Notes under the pieces: model-generated | What the model saw: only the letters and a program-made list of their open reading frames with translations | Told to the model about the DNA's origin: nothing | Databases searched by the model: none | Assembly: GCA_000499405.2 (NCBI GenBank) | Contig: HG738137.1 | Span: forward strand, 16,851,601-16,915,600 | Reading direction: 5' to 3' | Length of the DNA stretch: 64,000 nt | Source of the DNA: Onchocerca volvulus | Taxonomy: Eukaryota > Nematoda > Chromadorea > Rhabditida > Onchocercidae | Shown: one piece after another, positions 1 through 12,094 of the stretch | Position numbering within the stretch: the stretch's first letter is position 1 | Layout of the letters: each line of letters opens with the position of its first letter | Made by a program: the position numbers and the translations under genes

Positions 1-103
1 CATCATTTTCTTCCGTAAAGCGCTATCAGCTACATCCAACATCTTTTGCACAACATAATTAGCAAATTGGTCTTTCATCATCATTAAAAGTGGTGTAGCG
101 ATA
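1..103 (-). CDS. Pumilio exon 13 (PUF repeat 8), truncated by window edge
   Basis: Reads [20 protein letters not shown] and continues [14 protein letters not shown]. Triad NY..Q of repeat 8. Acceptor TTTTTCAG at 104. The exon or the next one should go on to the short C-terminal cap (usually about 40 residues) outside the window. Confidence 0.92.
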
Positions 104-3100
104 CTGAAAAAAAAAAGAAAAAATACTCAAGCGCTTTCAAAAGCTTTATCCAGTCACGAACAACAATATATTTGATGAAAGAACTTTGTATTTTCATTCC
201 ACTTTTAATGATGTTTTTAAAACTAAATTTAAAAACAAAAGAAAATAATGAGTGGACAAAAACAGTACTTCAACTCATCTCTGAATCCGAATCAAAATTT
301 TGGTAATGATCAGTAGAATATAATTTGAGAATTGCTATACGAAATATTATTAAGTATTTTCAATATAACAAAATTATAAATTAAAAATGCCATCTGACAA
401 GCTCGATAACTAGCAATATGATCTCAAATGAAGTATAAATAGTCAGTGGGAGATAAAGATATATTACAGAATAAGCTAGAGAATGTAAAAAAATACGACA
501 AAGCAAAAAAAAAAAATTACTGTGGAATGCAGGTGACTCCACAGAATACACATTTATTGCCCTCAAGCAGTTAGATATTCGAGTCCAACAATGATGTCAA
601 TTAACATTTGGTGAGAACTAATGTAACTTCATACTAATGAATTTTACCGAACGTTTCAGCCACAGCGTAAATTGACTGAATACTATATGTCATAGGAGAG
701 AAAGCAGAAAGCTTTCAAACATGTTTATTAAAAGAACTTGTCGCAAATTAAATTTATTTGAATAAAATTTTAGTAAAATATTAAAATATGAATGAAAAGA
801 GTACTAACTCGTTTGGATTGCCACAAACTTCAGTAATCAAAGCATTCTTATGGTGTGGCTCACCGCATGTCAAACATTTTTCGATTACATTTGATGCAAA
901 CTTGTGCTGTGCGAAATGTAGGACATCACCCTGGAAAAGATGAAACAATTCAATCGTTAGTATGGAGGAGTTTTCATTTCAATAGTATCAAAAAAAATGA
1001 TATTTCAGTACTTTCTATGCTTAAAAATGCATCGTCCAACAATCAGCCATCCTATCTTTTATTCTTATCAATTCTGTTCTTAGGTACAAAAAATGTTTTT
1101 TAATGAAGAACATCTGTAACAAGTTAAGGGTAGGGAACATCCACGACAACAAGTTATGGATACGGTAAATTAATTAAACTACGAACACACCTCAGTTCAA
1201 GTAAAATGTTTTCCAAAGCTACAACAAATGCAATCACTAACTTTAACTTGGTTAACAATACGATCACGATCTTCCAAGGAGCCATGCTCAATAACATGTT
1301 GAATGACATAGTTGCCATACTGATCCACGATCAAACTTTTGACATGCTTGTGAAGCTGATCTAGCACAGGACGTTTCTGTTCGTCTGTACAATGCTCAAG
1401 TACGCGCTGAATCACTCGGCAGCCATATGGATGCGTTGACAAATTGCATACCTATAATGGCAACAATTTAGATCACAACCAATATTGGAAATGATTACTA
1501 TTTGTTATCAAAAATTAATTTTAAAGAAAAGAATGATAATTGCAAACATCAAAACTGTAATAGAATGTTTCAATGTTTGTAATTAGCATTCTTTTTTTTA
1601 AAAGCAGAAACACTGAAACCAAAGCGAACTTTCAATTGTAATTACCGTCATATTGTCTCCTGCAGGAACCAAAGCATCAATAATGAATTGTAATCGTGAA
1701 GCATCAACGCGTTCAATAACTTTCTGCACTACATGATTTCCATTTTGATCTTTGACACACTTCAGCACCTGAAATTTATATAAATTTTATGAAAGTCAAT
1801 AATCCTGGAGAAACTTGTTACTATATTGTTGAAATGTTATCTCAAACACATTACAGAAATATTACTCGCTAAAGATGAGATTATTAGTTCTACTGTTCAA
1901 AAATATACATTCGAAGACATAAAAATTAACAAAAATCTAGTCACCTGTCCTTCCATTTCCTTTAAAATTTCCATTTGTTGTTCTGGTTCAATACTCTCCA
2001 AGGCTTTCTGAATGACACGACATCCATACATTTGCAGTGCCAATGACATAACATTACCCTGAAATTAATTCATATCGAAAGTGTTAGGTGATAAGAATAG
2101 TTCGTTAGCATTTCTGACAGTATGCTCATCATTGCAATTTTAATGGTTACATTATCGCTGAAAACGAAACTGTATGTTTCTGTTCGGATGATCAATAAAT
2201 CTAAAAAATACCTTCACGGCATTTGTGAGAATATTCTTTTGTTCGGTAGTCCCATATTCAAAGAATTTTTGTATTACATAATTTCCAAAAACATCAGTCA
2301 TCAAAGATTGCGCGTGTAAAGCTACTTCATCGAATACTGCTTGCTTTTCCTTTTGTGAAGCTCGCTCTAGCTTTTGTTGTATGAATCTGAAGGTCACAGA
2401 ATTAGCACTGAAAACATGCAACAACATATCAGGAAGCACTTGTAACTGCAAACAAATTACTGTTAACCGATATATATGTATCGACGAAACAAATCATAAA
2501 TATTATTACCTTGAACCATGTTGATCTTGCGCAAATTCCACAACATGTTTGCCAAGATCGGTGAGTTGCAAATGAGGATTACGATTATTCCGAAAATCAT
2601 CTAATAGATGCGACCTGGTTTGTCTTTCGCCATCAGTTGAAATATAACCTAAAACAAAAAATTATTCGGTCACCATTAAATTAGTTAGAATCTCCAGCTT
2701 TTTGTGTTTTTGTTTTTTTTTCTTATGAATACAAAAGGATACAATGAATATGAAGTTCAATTTCCAGATTAGAATTTACAATATTTTTTAATGACCAAGA
2801 GAGCCACTGCACGAAAATTTACTGACAAAAACTATCAAAATAATACCAGAGAAAGTTATTGCTTATAGTATTTCATTATCCATCTATTTATCCTTTATAC
2901 ATTAAATGATGAATATTTATACCTATTACAAATATAGAAAAAGGACAATGAAAAGAGAAATATTTGGTAGTTTTCCGCCGAATTATTCTCATACTTCGAA
3001 TTTTTCATTAAAAAAAAATACTTTAAGGCATAAGAGTGCATATACTGATAAAAACCCTTCTAAATAGTGTAAACCCAACCAAATCCGTAGTAATGAAATC

Positions 3101-6100
3101 TTTTTAGTTATTTAATTTATCATTTATAAAAGTGATAGGTTAATACACTGCACAATGCACGTCTAAGCGAAGAATCAAAAGACGAGGAATATTCTAGATT
3201 CGATCAATAAGAAAATATTAATGCCATGAATAATAGATGAACATTTCTGACCTCGGCCTGAAACAGTTGAATTGTTTCGTCGATTGTTATGAACAGCAAC
3301 ATTGTAGGGCATCTGCGTAATGGAATTTTGCTGAGGAGCATAAGTAGAACGAGATGCAGGAGGCGCTTGAATATGAGCACCAGATGACGAACCTGGAAAC
3401 ATCGATGGAGGATTGTACGCTGTCGAAAATGCATTACCTGAAACAATATGCCATTCATATTTCCTACTTGGAAATGTGACTGAAAGACATAACTCATCAC
3501 AATAATATTACACCCACTACCTTCAAATATTCACCGACATACGCAGTCAATGTTTGTGAACTGCATATGTCGCTTCATTAGCAGAGCAACCACACACCGA
3601 GTACGTCGGGTATATTAAAAGATTTTCAATTGAACACCTGTTAATTTACTCATCCAAATGCTAATTTACTCATACACTATCCACCCAAAACATAATAATG
3701 ATCCGAGAACTTTGTGTTAGAAAATCCACAGATTTTGGAGTCATCGGTTATATTTAGCAAGCACAATTCTGATTGCTTAAAAATTTCCAGTTAATAACAG
3801 TACAAATCTCTTTTCAAGATTTTGTTCATTCACAAATCCTGCGCAAGTGGACAAAAAGATATTTAACTTTGTAGGTTTCTAAATATACTGGCGAATAATG
3901 TTGAAAACTCCTCATTTCATTTCAGTGAGACCAAATAAACTATTTTATTTCCTAATAAAACACAAGATGTGAAACAATAAAAAAAGACAAACCGAAGAAG
4001 TTAGGACTTGAGCCCAATGAACCAGCTGAAGGCGTTTGGGGAAAATTCATGAAAAGATATTGTTGCTGCGGTTGCACTCCATAGGATGGTGCACCAACTT
4101 GTCCATTAGAAGTGAATGATTCATTTCGAGATGTTGGAACTGACTGAGGTGGACCGATCGACAGATTTGACAAACTGGTGGTCAAATGACTAATTGCTGG
4201 TTGTGTTGTATAACCTAGCGGGAAGTGAAAAGCGCCAGGTGGTGAAGACGAAAAAAGAGCTGAGGTAGGCGGTGTATCGCGAGCTCCTGAAAATAAAGCA
4301 TTAATGAGTGGATAAAATTATAAAACTTCAATGAAATAGAGAAATCTCCGATGACGAATAAATGTGATGCATACTTACACTGTCACTCTTTGCGCTTCTT
4401 ATTATGAATACATTCTATCAATGAGAAATGTATGCAGTAAAAGGTAACCTCCAATATTTCCATTCATTGCAAGAGTTGGTTCCGATACGGGTGGTAGACT
4501 TGGCACTGCGCCGCTGTTATACACGGCAGTAAACGAACCATAACCATATCCAGTTGGAGTTGTTCCAAAGGGTGCTGTTGCCTGTACATTTCCCGGATAA
4601 ATGATTGAGTTTTGTTGTCCTTGAAGCATATAGGGATACTAAAATTAGTATATTTATGACTATTTTAAAATAAAGCTTCATCTTTTTTCTGAAGTCAAGA
4701 ATAGGTAAAGTACATAATTTTGTTTTCTTTCTAATGCTCCAACAAAATTTAAATTGAAGAGCGAAATTTATTATATAAAGGATCATCTATAAGTAAAATG
4801 AAATGTTGCAAATGGGAAGATCATATCCTGCACGATTACACGATTGTTAGGAGTAGGAGTGAAAGGGACATTGTAACACTTATTTGAAAGATTGGTTTTT
4901 AGAGATGAGCTAGAAAAAACAAAAGAGAAGAGAAAAGAAATGAATGTATTATAATGAATACAGAATGCAATAGAGTTGAAATAAAGAGAGGTCAAGCACA
5001 CACGCTTCGATGATCAACCAGACAAAAAGAGCAACAACCAACCCTCAATACATCTATCTTTTAAAGACATAAGGCAGAGATAGTCCACGAAACACTTCGC
5101 AAAACCTTTAAAGTGCATTGGAAATTTAAAAGCAGCAAAATGCAAACTATTATATGGCAAATAGCCAAAACCAATTTTAGAAACAGATAGAAAAAACAGC
5201 CAATGACAGAATGTTGCTAACTATTAGAAACGACGAAAGGAACAATTCCTTAAAAAAAAGCTAATGATTTCGGCGACAATCTGTTAGATGTAACAGGCTC
5301 CTGTGCTCAGATCAGTCTTACCAATCGCTTCCATGCTATTGCGGCAGAGAACGATAACGGAGAACGGAGAAAAATGTTGACTGGAAGAAAGGAAAGTAAA
5401 AAAAAAAAAAATTTTCTGGTTCTAATGCCTATTATAGTAGTAGAACTGTCACATATACAGCAGTATCAGTATCATACCAACATAACATAACAACCTAAAA
5501 CAAGCGAAAACGCTGCCCTCTTTCCTCTCATCCTTCTAAGCAAATTCTCACCTTTTGAATACTTTAAAAAAAAGTACAAACAGTGATACATATTTCGAGG
5601 TGCAAATCATCTACTGCATAAAAATTGACCACCTATTTCAGCAACTCTCCATTGTCTGGCCCATCATCGATTCTTGCCCAAATTTATTAATTCTTGCTGC
5701 CCAACAGATAATTCTTACTCTTATATACCAGCTCAAGCACTACCTTTTCATTTATCTCTCAATCATTTGATATTTCCAAACTGCTATTTCATTTTCTAGC
5801 TTCAAATATTGAATTTCATTTCACTGCCAAAAATTCATCCACCATCTTTTTGCATTCATTGTTACGTAATGAATGGACTTGAAATGGTACAACAGAAAAT
5901 ATTAAGTTGATCACTTTGACATAAAAGTTTAACGATACATCGGATAGTGCGGCAATCCACAGCATTTCTTAAGAATTCTTCGATGAATTCCTCTGATGAC
6001 AGTGTAATGAAGAAACTCTACACCTTTTCCTCTTCTAAAAGTTTTATATGGAACAAATAGCCGTAACAGAATAACCCACTTTCATAACCATAAATTGCTG

Positions 6101-8708
6101 AGTCATAAGATTGTTCCAGAACTTCAAAATCATTCTTTTTTTATTTGACTTCTTTATTTATTACTAACTGCATTTCAATTAATACCAAGTTTACTAAACA
6201 TGCTTTGAATTTCAATGGCCGAGATGAAGACCTTCCCTTAGTTTCTCGGAAATACTACGAAAACCGCATTACACAAAATTACATGTAGATTTTTTAGAAC
6301 CAATACCAAATACTTCGGTAACAAAAGATTCCCACTGCAAATTATGTGGGAAAATTTCAGTTCTGTTGCACTTTTTCCATTCGGCTTCTAGCCAAGTACA
6401 TAAATGAATCTACTAATTCAAGTTAGTACAGGACACATATCGCCGCATCGAAGATATTTGTGAACATTGTTTACATAGAATGATTATAAATTATAGAGGT
6501 TAGAAGTTGATTAAAGTTTCGGACGTCATGAATGAATGATAGTTAACTATTTCTTCTCCTTTACTTCAATTTCAAAAAGCAATCATGAAAAGACAAAAGA
6601 ACCACACAATCTCATGACTGGAAAAATAAATACCTGAAATTTCTTGAACGCAAATTAAAAACTCAGCACAGATTTTTCCGAAAGTGTACTAACTGAAAAG
6701 ATAGATATGATAATCCCAAATTTGGTTAAGTTTCTTCGAACATTTTCGCATAATTTATGTCAAATAAAAAGTAAGAATGCTAAATCTCCATACTGGTACC
6801 CTTCGTATTAAGACTTCTTTTTAAAATTATGCTTATTAACTAAATACTTTGTAAATACAAAACTAAAAATATAAGACAAAAATCAAAAAGAATATAACAT
6901 ACCTCAAATTTAATCTCAATATCTCAAATTCTGCAGCACAACAAAATTAACTTAAATCTATGACTTACAAGAATCCATATTTAAATAACTCTCTAACCAT
7001 GCTATCGAAATATTAAAATCATACATGGTAAGCTGAAATCCTCTGAATGGAAGATGGTACTCCGGAAGCAATTTTTCAAACGAAAACAGAAAATGGATTA
7101 GTAGAATTTAAAGTAGAGAATTAATACAAGAAAGAAACAAATAAGGAAACAACTAGAATGACTTATTTTCATCTTCGAACTTAAAATCTGATAATAAACT
7201 TCAAAAACTCAAATGCTAACCTGAATTTCCGGCGTAGAACCCAAAGTAAGAGAATCTGCTTGCAGTTGATAGGGTATCTGCGCAAACGGTGTAGACGTGT
7301 TCGATCCCAATGTATCGTTGGTCGATTTAAGTGATTTGTCATCATTTCTATCAATCGTTTTTCCATCTTCTAGTTTTACAGCATTTATCTACAAATACTT
7401 TCAAGTATTTCAAGAAGTAAGCTTGCAATTTTCAGAAATATTCACTTCAAATAATTATTTCGAGGCACATCGAAACTCATCACAATTATGCTTAATTATT
7501 TGTTTGAAAATTTTTTCCGTCAAAGGTGTCATTATTATCTAACTTAATCAAGAAGAATATGCATGATAAAGCATCTTCCATTTCCTTTAGAAAATGGTCA
7601 TCAAAACTTCCTCTTGGAATTATTTCAAATCAAGTTCATCTCAAAAAGTATAATTTTCTTTACTATGAACTATTCGTTTTTCAAGAACCAAAAATACTGA
7701 AAAATTTATATCCATCTGAGAGAAAATCATGAGAATTTCCTATTAGTACCATGACTATCTACAGTGAATTCCAACCAGGCGAGAAAAAACTATGGGGGAA
7801 GTTACCCACAATATACGACAATAAATAATAAACGAATAATATAAATTAATCTAACGACTGATAAAATCAAAACCAATTTTCTGAAAAGCTTATAAATATG
7901 ACTGATATATGATATATACTTTCAATAGTAGAAGATAAATTACACTGAATATAATCGATTGATTGAATATGATAATCTTAATGATCTGTCAGATTCCAAA
8001 GGTGGGAATGATTTAGAATGAATGAAAAAATATGCTTAAATAAGCGAAAATATTATGAAATTTTTGTATGAAAAATCTGAAAGTGAACGATTCGGTGATC
8101 ATCAATGCCAATTGCAATTAAACAATTTTATTCCCAAAAGAGACATGAAAATAACAATATTCAAATGAGTTATGGATGACTTACAAATTTTGCATCAGCT
8201 GCATTTAAACTTCCAGTAGATGAACCCAAAACGTTAGCGATCATCTGCGTGCAAAGCGAATTTTCTCGAGATCTTATAGACCCAGCAATACCAACACCAC
8301 CATTACCTTGCACCATAATTGGATTGCTAACAGCATGCTCTGGAAAAAATACTACAGTGATATGCAATCTAAATTTTCAACCTAGTAATAGCAATATAAT
8401 CGTTGTTCAAAGTTAAACTGATAAGTTGCAATTATATTTTGAATATAAGCTTAAAAATTGATTGAAATCAATGAAATACTGTATGTCATCGCGTAATCCA
8501 TTCAAGCATATATGCAAATCGGATGCCATTTCTAATCAAAAAACAATTGGGACAAAAAAAAAAAATCGAACACAATATTATTTTAAAAGTGAAATTCAGC
8601 AATAAAAAAGAAAAAAAAAAAAAAGAAAAAGAAAAAAAATCAACCTGATCGCATACTATTCCACGAACTTGGATAGTGATTCGACCATTGTTGTTCAGCC
8701 ATTGCCAT
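1..8708 (-). CDS. Pumilio-family RNA-binding protein (PUF), 3' end off the window
   Basis: A multi-exon gene reads leftward from the ATG at 8708. Twelve coding exons join in phase: 8708-8645, 8339-8185, 7388-7221, 4638-4449, 4286-3993, 3437-3252, 2648-2510, 2386-2212, 2058-1945, 1768-1646, 1451-1242, 930-809, and then 103-1. About 681 codons are in the window. Residues 1-350 are low-complexity and rich in S, N, Q, G and P. From about residue 355 there is a PUF domain with eight repeats whose base-reading residues are SR..Q, NY..Q, CR..Q, NH..Q, CR..Q, NY..Q, SN..E and NY..Q. That set is the one in human PUM1/2 and Drosophila Pumilio, so the family role is cytoplasmic post-transcriptional repression of mRNAs carrying UGUANAUA. 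The terminal half-repeat after repeat 8 is missing because it lies before position 1. The nearest C. elegans relative is probably puf-9, but orthology is inferred. Confidence 0.93.
104..808 (-). other. Pumilio intron 12
   Basis: 705-bp AT-rich intron between repeat-7 and repeat-8 exons. No ORF of note, no recognisable repeat. Confidence 0.85.
809..930 (-). CDS. Pumilio exon 12 (PUF repeat 7)
   Basis: Residues 607-646: [20 protein letters not shown], then [11 protein letters not shown]. Triad SN..E, which reads the invariant guanine of UGUA. Acceptor TTTTCCAG at 931; donor GA|GTTAGT at 808. It joins the next exon to give an Asp codon (GA|T). Confidence 0.93.
1242..1451 (-). CDS. Pumilio exon 11 (PUF repeats 5-6)
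   Basis: Residues 537-606: [18 protein letters not shown], then [18 protein letters not shown]. Triads CR..Q and NY..Q. Acceptor ATTATAG at 1452; donor AAA|GTTAGT at 1241. 70 whole codons. Confidence 0.95.
1646..1768 (-). CDS. Pumilio exon 10 (PUF repeat 4)
   Basis: Residues 496-536: [20 protein letters not shown] and then [16 protein letters not shown]. Triad NH..Q, the repeat facing the variable fifth base of UGUANAUA. Acceptor ATTTCAG at 1769; donor ACG|GTAATT at 1645. Confidence 0.94.
1945..2058 (-). CDS. Pumilio exon 9 (PUF repeat 3)
   Basis: Residues 458-495: [20 protein letters not shown] and the following helix. Triad CR..Q, which reads adenine in characterised Pumilio proteins. Acceptor ATTTCAG at 2059; donor CAG|GTGACT at 1944. 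A whole-codon exon (114 nt). Confidence 0.94.
2212..2386 (-). CDS. Pumilio exon 8 (PUF repeats 1-2)
   Basis: Residues 399-457: [18 protein letters not shown], then [15 protein letters not shown], the NY..Q triad of repeat 2. The acceptor CCTTCAG at 2387 was chosen over GTTTTCAG 19 bases upstream because it gives the [11 protein letters not shown] junction conserved in Pumilio proteins. Donor AAG|GTATTT at 2211. Confidence 0.94.
2510..2648 (-). CDS. Pumilio exon 7 (PUF repeat 1, first half)
   Basis: Reads [18 protein letters not shown], then [21 protein letters not shown]. The [11 protein letters not shown] stretch corresponds to the conserved start of the Pumilio homology domain. The SR of the repeat-1 triad sits at the exon end and is completed across the splice (AG|A). 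Acceptor AG at 2649; donor AAG|GTAATA at 2509. Confidence 0.93.
2649..3251 (-). other. Pumilio intron 6
   Basis: 603-bp intron separating the disordered region from the PUF domain. Nothing recognisable inside. Confidence 0.82.
3252..3437 (-). CDS. Pumilio exon 6
   Basis: Residues 291-352, from [19 protein letters not shown] to [10 protein letters not shown], just upstream of the PUF domain. Acceptor TTGTTTCAG at 3438; donor CGAG|GTCAGA at 3251, a usable but not ideal donor. Confidence 0.87.
3438..3992 (-). other. Pumilio intron 5
   Basis: 555-bp intron; near 3580-3610 it is a little richer in CG dinucleotides, otherwise featureless. Confidence 0.8.
3993..4286 (-). CDS. Pumilio exon 5
   Basis: Residues 193-290, from [19 protein letters not shown] to SSPNFF. 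Prolines, serines, glutamines and glycines dominate, as in the disordered N-terminal halves of Pumilio proteins. Acceptor ATTTTCAG at 4287; donor TTCG|GTTTGT at 3992. Confidence 0.88.
4449..4638 (-). CDS. Pumilio exon 4
   Basis: Residues 130-192, beginning [11 protein letters not shown] and rich in G, T, P and S. Acceptor AATTTTAG at 4639; donor GGAG|GTTACC at 4448. It joins the following exon as GGA|GGA. No known domain. Confidence 0.87.
4639..7220 (-). other. Pumilio intron 3 (2.6 kb)
   Basis: Largest intron in the Pumilio coding region. I looked for alternative exons and found none with codon-like composition plus splice signals. The 5280-5370 segment is slightly less AT-rich but has no clear structure. 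Confidence 0.75.
7221..7388 (-). CDS. Pumilio exon 3
   Basis: Residues 74-129, reading [20 protein letters not shown] and ending in LGSTPEIQ. The acceptor TTTGTAG at 7389 was preferred over the closer AG at 7370 because only it keeps the frame of both neighbours (56 whole codons). Donor CAG|GTTAGC at 7220. Confidence 0.82.
7389..8184 (-). other. Pumilio intron 2
   Basis: 796-bp intron, AT-rich, no feature seen. Confidence 0.78.
8185..8339 (-). CDS. Pumilio exon 2
   Basis: Residues 22-73, starting with the second and third bases of a Glu codon, then [16 protein letters not shown]. Acceptor TTTTTTCCAG at 8340; donor TTT|GTAAGT at 8184, the strongest donor of the gene. Low-complexity N-terminal region with no domain recognised. 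Confidence 0.85.
8340..8644 (-). other. Pumilio intron 1 of the coding region
   Basis: 305-bp intron with a purine-rich A/G tract near 8605-8640 (pyrimidine on the transcribed sense strand). Confidence 0.75.
8645..8708 (-). CDS. Pumilio exon 1 (start codon)
   Basis: Encodes [16 protein letters not shown] and a few more residues (1-21 plus one base). The ATG at 8708-8706 was chosen because an in-frame TAA lies four codons upstream and because this exon joins the next one in phase, G|AG completing a Glu codon. The donor is CAG|GTTGAT at 8644. A second in-frame ATG two codons later could also serve. A 5' UTR exon or trans-splice acceptor upstream is likely but not identified. Confidence 0.8.
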
Positions 8709-10700
8709 AATGCTACTTTATTTTGGATATTGCTCGGTGTGGAAAATATGACAATAATTGAAAATAGAAGAAATACAACGCGCAACGCAGATATAATACA
8801 GTTTTGTACAAGACCTGCAATGAATTAATTGGTACTAGTCGGAAAAAGTCAACAAAAAATAACAATATCGATCGAATACAGTGGAAATGTATCATAATAA
8901 AACGGTCAGTGGTTAATAATTGTATGCTGTTTGAACATAGCCGAGCATATGTTGCCTTCTTTTATTGATCTCTCAACATTATTATAAGTTTCCAATTGAA
9001 GAATTTCTAGAAAACGTATTTCCTATACTTAATGTCACAAGTGATCATTGGATGACAACTAACATTATTAATGAAGTAAGACCAATAATATCCCGAATAA
9101 AATATCACAAATGCTGTAATTATACCTCATAAATGTAGTCGAATAGAAATCTAGATCACTCCCTTCTCAACCTTTTCTCTTTCTCTTATCATTGTTAAGA
9201 ACTCTAAAAACATAACTTAATATCAGTTAACAGGTAATCATCTTTTCTCCTGTCTCTACCTGAATCCATCCCAATCAGAAAGAATCGAAATATTGGAAAA
9301 GTAAACCATAGAAATAGGGAGAAATAAATCACTTAATATTTATCGCAAAGTCAATTCAAACAACTTTTCATTTCAGCTCTTTTATCAACTCTACTACACA
9401 TGTCATACTGATTACTTATCGATTATCAAAACGCAATATTTTTAACAAACGAATAGAATGTGAGACCAATTAAAGAGAAATGAAAAGAGATAGAGCGGAG
9501 ACAAATCATACGGTCTTCAAAAAAAAAAAAAAAAAAGAAAAAAAAGAGAAAAAAACTCAAATACTTGAAAAAAAGATCAACACTCAGAGACATAAACCAA
9601 ATATCTATCGTAGGAAGGAATGAAAAATTCATGCAGTCTGTTGCAATTTGGATATGCGCCAAAGAAAAGAAAAAAAAAACATGGTAAGGACCAAAAATTA
9701 AAAATTAAAAACGAAAGCAGTAAATACATATGAAGATTCAAGGAACGCTACATTTTATCAGAAACTGGCAAAAAAGAGCACAGAGCAGTGTATACCTGAA
9801 CAATATCAATTTTAATACTTCAAAAATGAATGAATAATGCGCTAATTAATTTTCAATTAATTTAATACTTCTATGTCTAATATCCAATGAAAAATGGATG
9901 AGTTGTGGCTATTATCAAACATTGCAAATGACTTTAGTTTTCAAATTGACATAGCAAAATAAAGACAGATTAGCTGAGTAGAATGAGTTGTGACACTTGA
10001 CAACATATGACATACTTGCTTATAGTATTCTGTATAGTATTCTAAAATTTTCAACAAATATAATCGCTAAGTAAAACTACTCTGTCAATGTCTAACAGAA
10101 ATGTGGCGAATCTGATATTGATGGGAAAAGCGTCCATATCACGAAGAAAACCCTAGACGCTAAAGTTTCATTCATCAAATATTTGAGGAAAAGAAAAAGA
10201 ATTAAACGAAATAGTGAAATATAATTACTCTACAATTTGTATTTAAAACATCTTTTCTCAACCAAATTTTAACTATTGGAAGTGCATTCTTATATTAATA
10301 TACTGAATATTTTGGCAGATCCGAAATAGACATCGCGGAATATTTCGTTCTCTGAGGTAAACAATCTATTTAAATAATATATTTAAATGAAGAAAAAGAT
10401 TCAAATGTCAAAGTACTGCATTAACATTTAGGAAGATAAAATGTTATGAAGAAAAATGTGTAACAACAATGGGATTTAGGAAAATATAATATTTAATTTT
10501 GAGGGATTAATTAAAATTAAATTAATACATTTTTTTCTTTCCAATTATTAAAATAAAAGTTAATTTTGTCAAAATACAATATAAAAAAGAAAAAATTCCA
10601 ATTCATCCGATGAATTCAATACTGTAATGAAGTTCGTTGAAATCGTATAAAATGAGTGATTTCCATCTTATAAAATTCTACCAATATGACGTAAGCAAAA
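8709..10700. other. Upstream non-coding DNA, Pumilio side
   Basis: AT-rich with poly-A runs on the plus strand (for example 9519-9550). No codon-like ORF. May contain Pumilio 5' UTR introns; a minus-strand TTGCAG at about 8816-8821 could be a 5' UTR or trans-splice acceptor, unproven. Confidence 0.5.
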
Positions 10701-10705
10701 AGTTG

Positions 10706-10755
10706 GAGAGAGAGAGAGAAAGAGAGGGAGAGAGAAAGAGAGAGGGAGAGGTAAA
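10706..10755. repeat. (GA)n microsatellite
   Basis: About 50 bp of GAGAGA interrupted by AAAG and GGGAG variants. The apparent ORFs across it on both strands are products of the repeat. Confidence 0.9.
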
Positions 10756-11241
10756 AAATAAAAAAAAAAGAGAAAAGTTCCAACCAAAACTGCATCATTT
10801 AAACGAAAATTTAGTTCCAACCTTTCCAACCATCTAACCAGCCTTTTTGCTAATGTGCAATAATAAAACAAAAATCTGGATAACAGAAAGAGAACATAGT
10901 AGTAGACAGGAAGGACAGGTAGATCCATCCATCGATCAAAACATTTCACACCATCATCATCAAACAAAGCAATTTCATTTCCCTCAACAGATAAGATGGT
11001 ACTCTTTCAAGCAACAATTTCAGCAAATGAAAAAGAGGATAGTCAGACGAATTTCAATCGATTATTCAACCCCTCCAACTAATCAACCACTATAGTAGAA
11101 ACAAGCAGACAGATAGACAAGGTCGTACATACATATGTTGGATATGCAGGCAACTATTAGTAACACCAAAGGAATGCAGGCATGCACATGCATACCACAT
11201 ATAATATACCCCGGGTACACTATTAAAGCAGAATACGGGGA

Positions 11242-11273
11242 TTTAGCATGCTGCAATTTTACTGCATGCTAAA
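11242..11273. repeat. Short perfect inverted repeat
   Basis: TTTAGCATGC (11242-11251) and GCATGCTAAA (11264-11273) are exact reverse complements around a 12-nt spacer. Function unknown. Confidence 0.75.
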
Positions 11274-11565
11274 CATACAAATTATCTACAATAAATGAAA
11301 AAGATTGGAGATCTAGTGAATTCCGCGATATTTGGAAATAAGTGAACAGCAGCTTAATGATTAGATAGCATTAATTGAAATATAATTAATCATGAAGACA
11401 TTTTTGCAGAATTGGAAAAGATTTGAAATATGATATGAACATGCATACGTACTGGAAATGATCAAAAACGCTACTTGGATAGGAAAGGACTCAATCAAAT
11501 TAACCATCCATCCGGTCGATAACAGCTGCTCATACTACTACTATTACTCATTCCATCATTATTAA

Positions 11566-11985
11566 GTTATTAATGCAGAAAAATAGGATATAAGATAAAG
11601 TGTCTCGAAAAGCAATGGGTAAGTCTTGAGCATGGATAAATGTGGATGGATAAGCCTCGAATATAAGCAGTGCTCGGGTAAATGTAGATGGGTAAATCTC
11701 GAGTATGTGGGCATATTAATGCTGTTACTATGTTACTAATGCAGAAAATGCGATATAAGATTAAGAATCCCGAAATAGAAATGGGTAAGTGTCGAGTATA
11801 TGGGATACATTACTATTGTTACTATACAGAAAAATAGGATATAAGTGTCTCGAATAGAAATAGTTAAGTTTCAAGTACATGGGCAGATGTGGGTGGTAAA
11901 TCTCGAGATAGTAGATATTGAGTAAATGTGAATAGGGTAAATCTCGAGTATGCGGGTAATGTTCAGGTAAGTCTCGAGCAAATGA
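11566..11985. repeat. Degenerate higher-order tandem repeat with TCTCGAGTA motifs
   Basis: Three diverged copies of a block that begins GTTACTAATGCAGAAAAAT, continues through GGATATAAG and TGTCTCGAAATAG, and ends in GGGTAAGTCTCGAG-like sequence start near 11566, 11732 and 11818. Shorter GGGTAAATCTCGAGTATG-like units fill the rest to 11985. No coding potential. Confidence 0.7.
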
Positions 11986-12094
11986 CACATGGCAAATGCC
12001 CAAGTAAGAAAAAGCAAAGAGAAGAGGAAAGAAGTAGCAGCAGAAATATTCTTGGCAACAATAATACGAGAAACTACTACTATGCCCTATAAAA

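Noticed and set aside
7181..7366. Minus-strand ORF with its own ATG over Pumilio exon 3
   Set aside because: Out of frame with both neighbouring Pumilio exons; the other frame (INAVKLEDG to TPEIQ) joins both.
10847..11095. 82-codon ORF with a His/Gln-rich stretch
   Set aside because: No splice signals, no conservation signal that I can recognise, and AT-rich simple composition.
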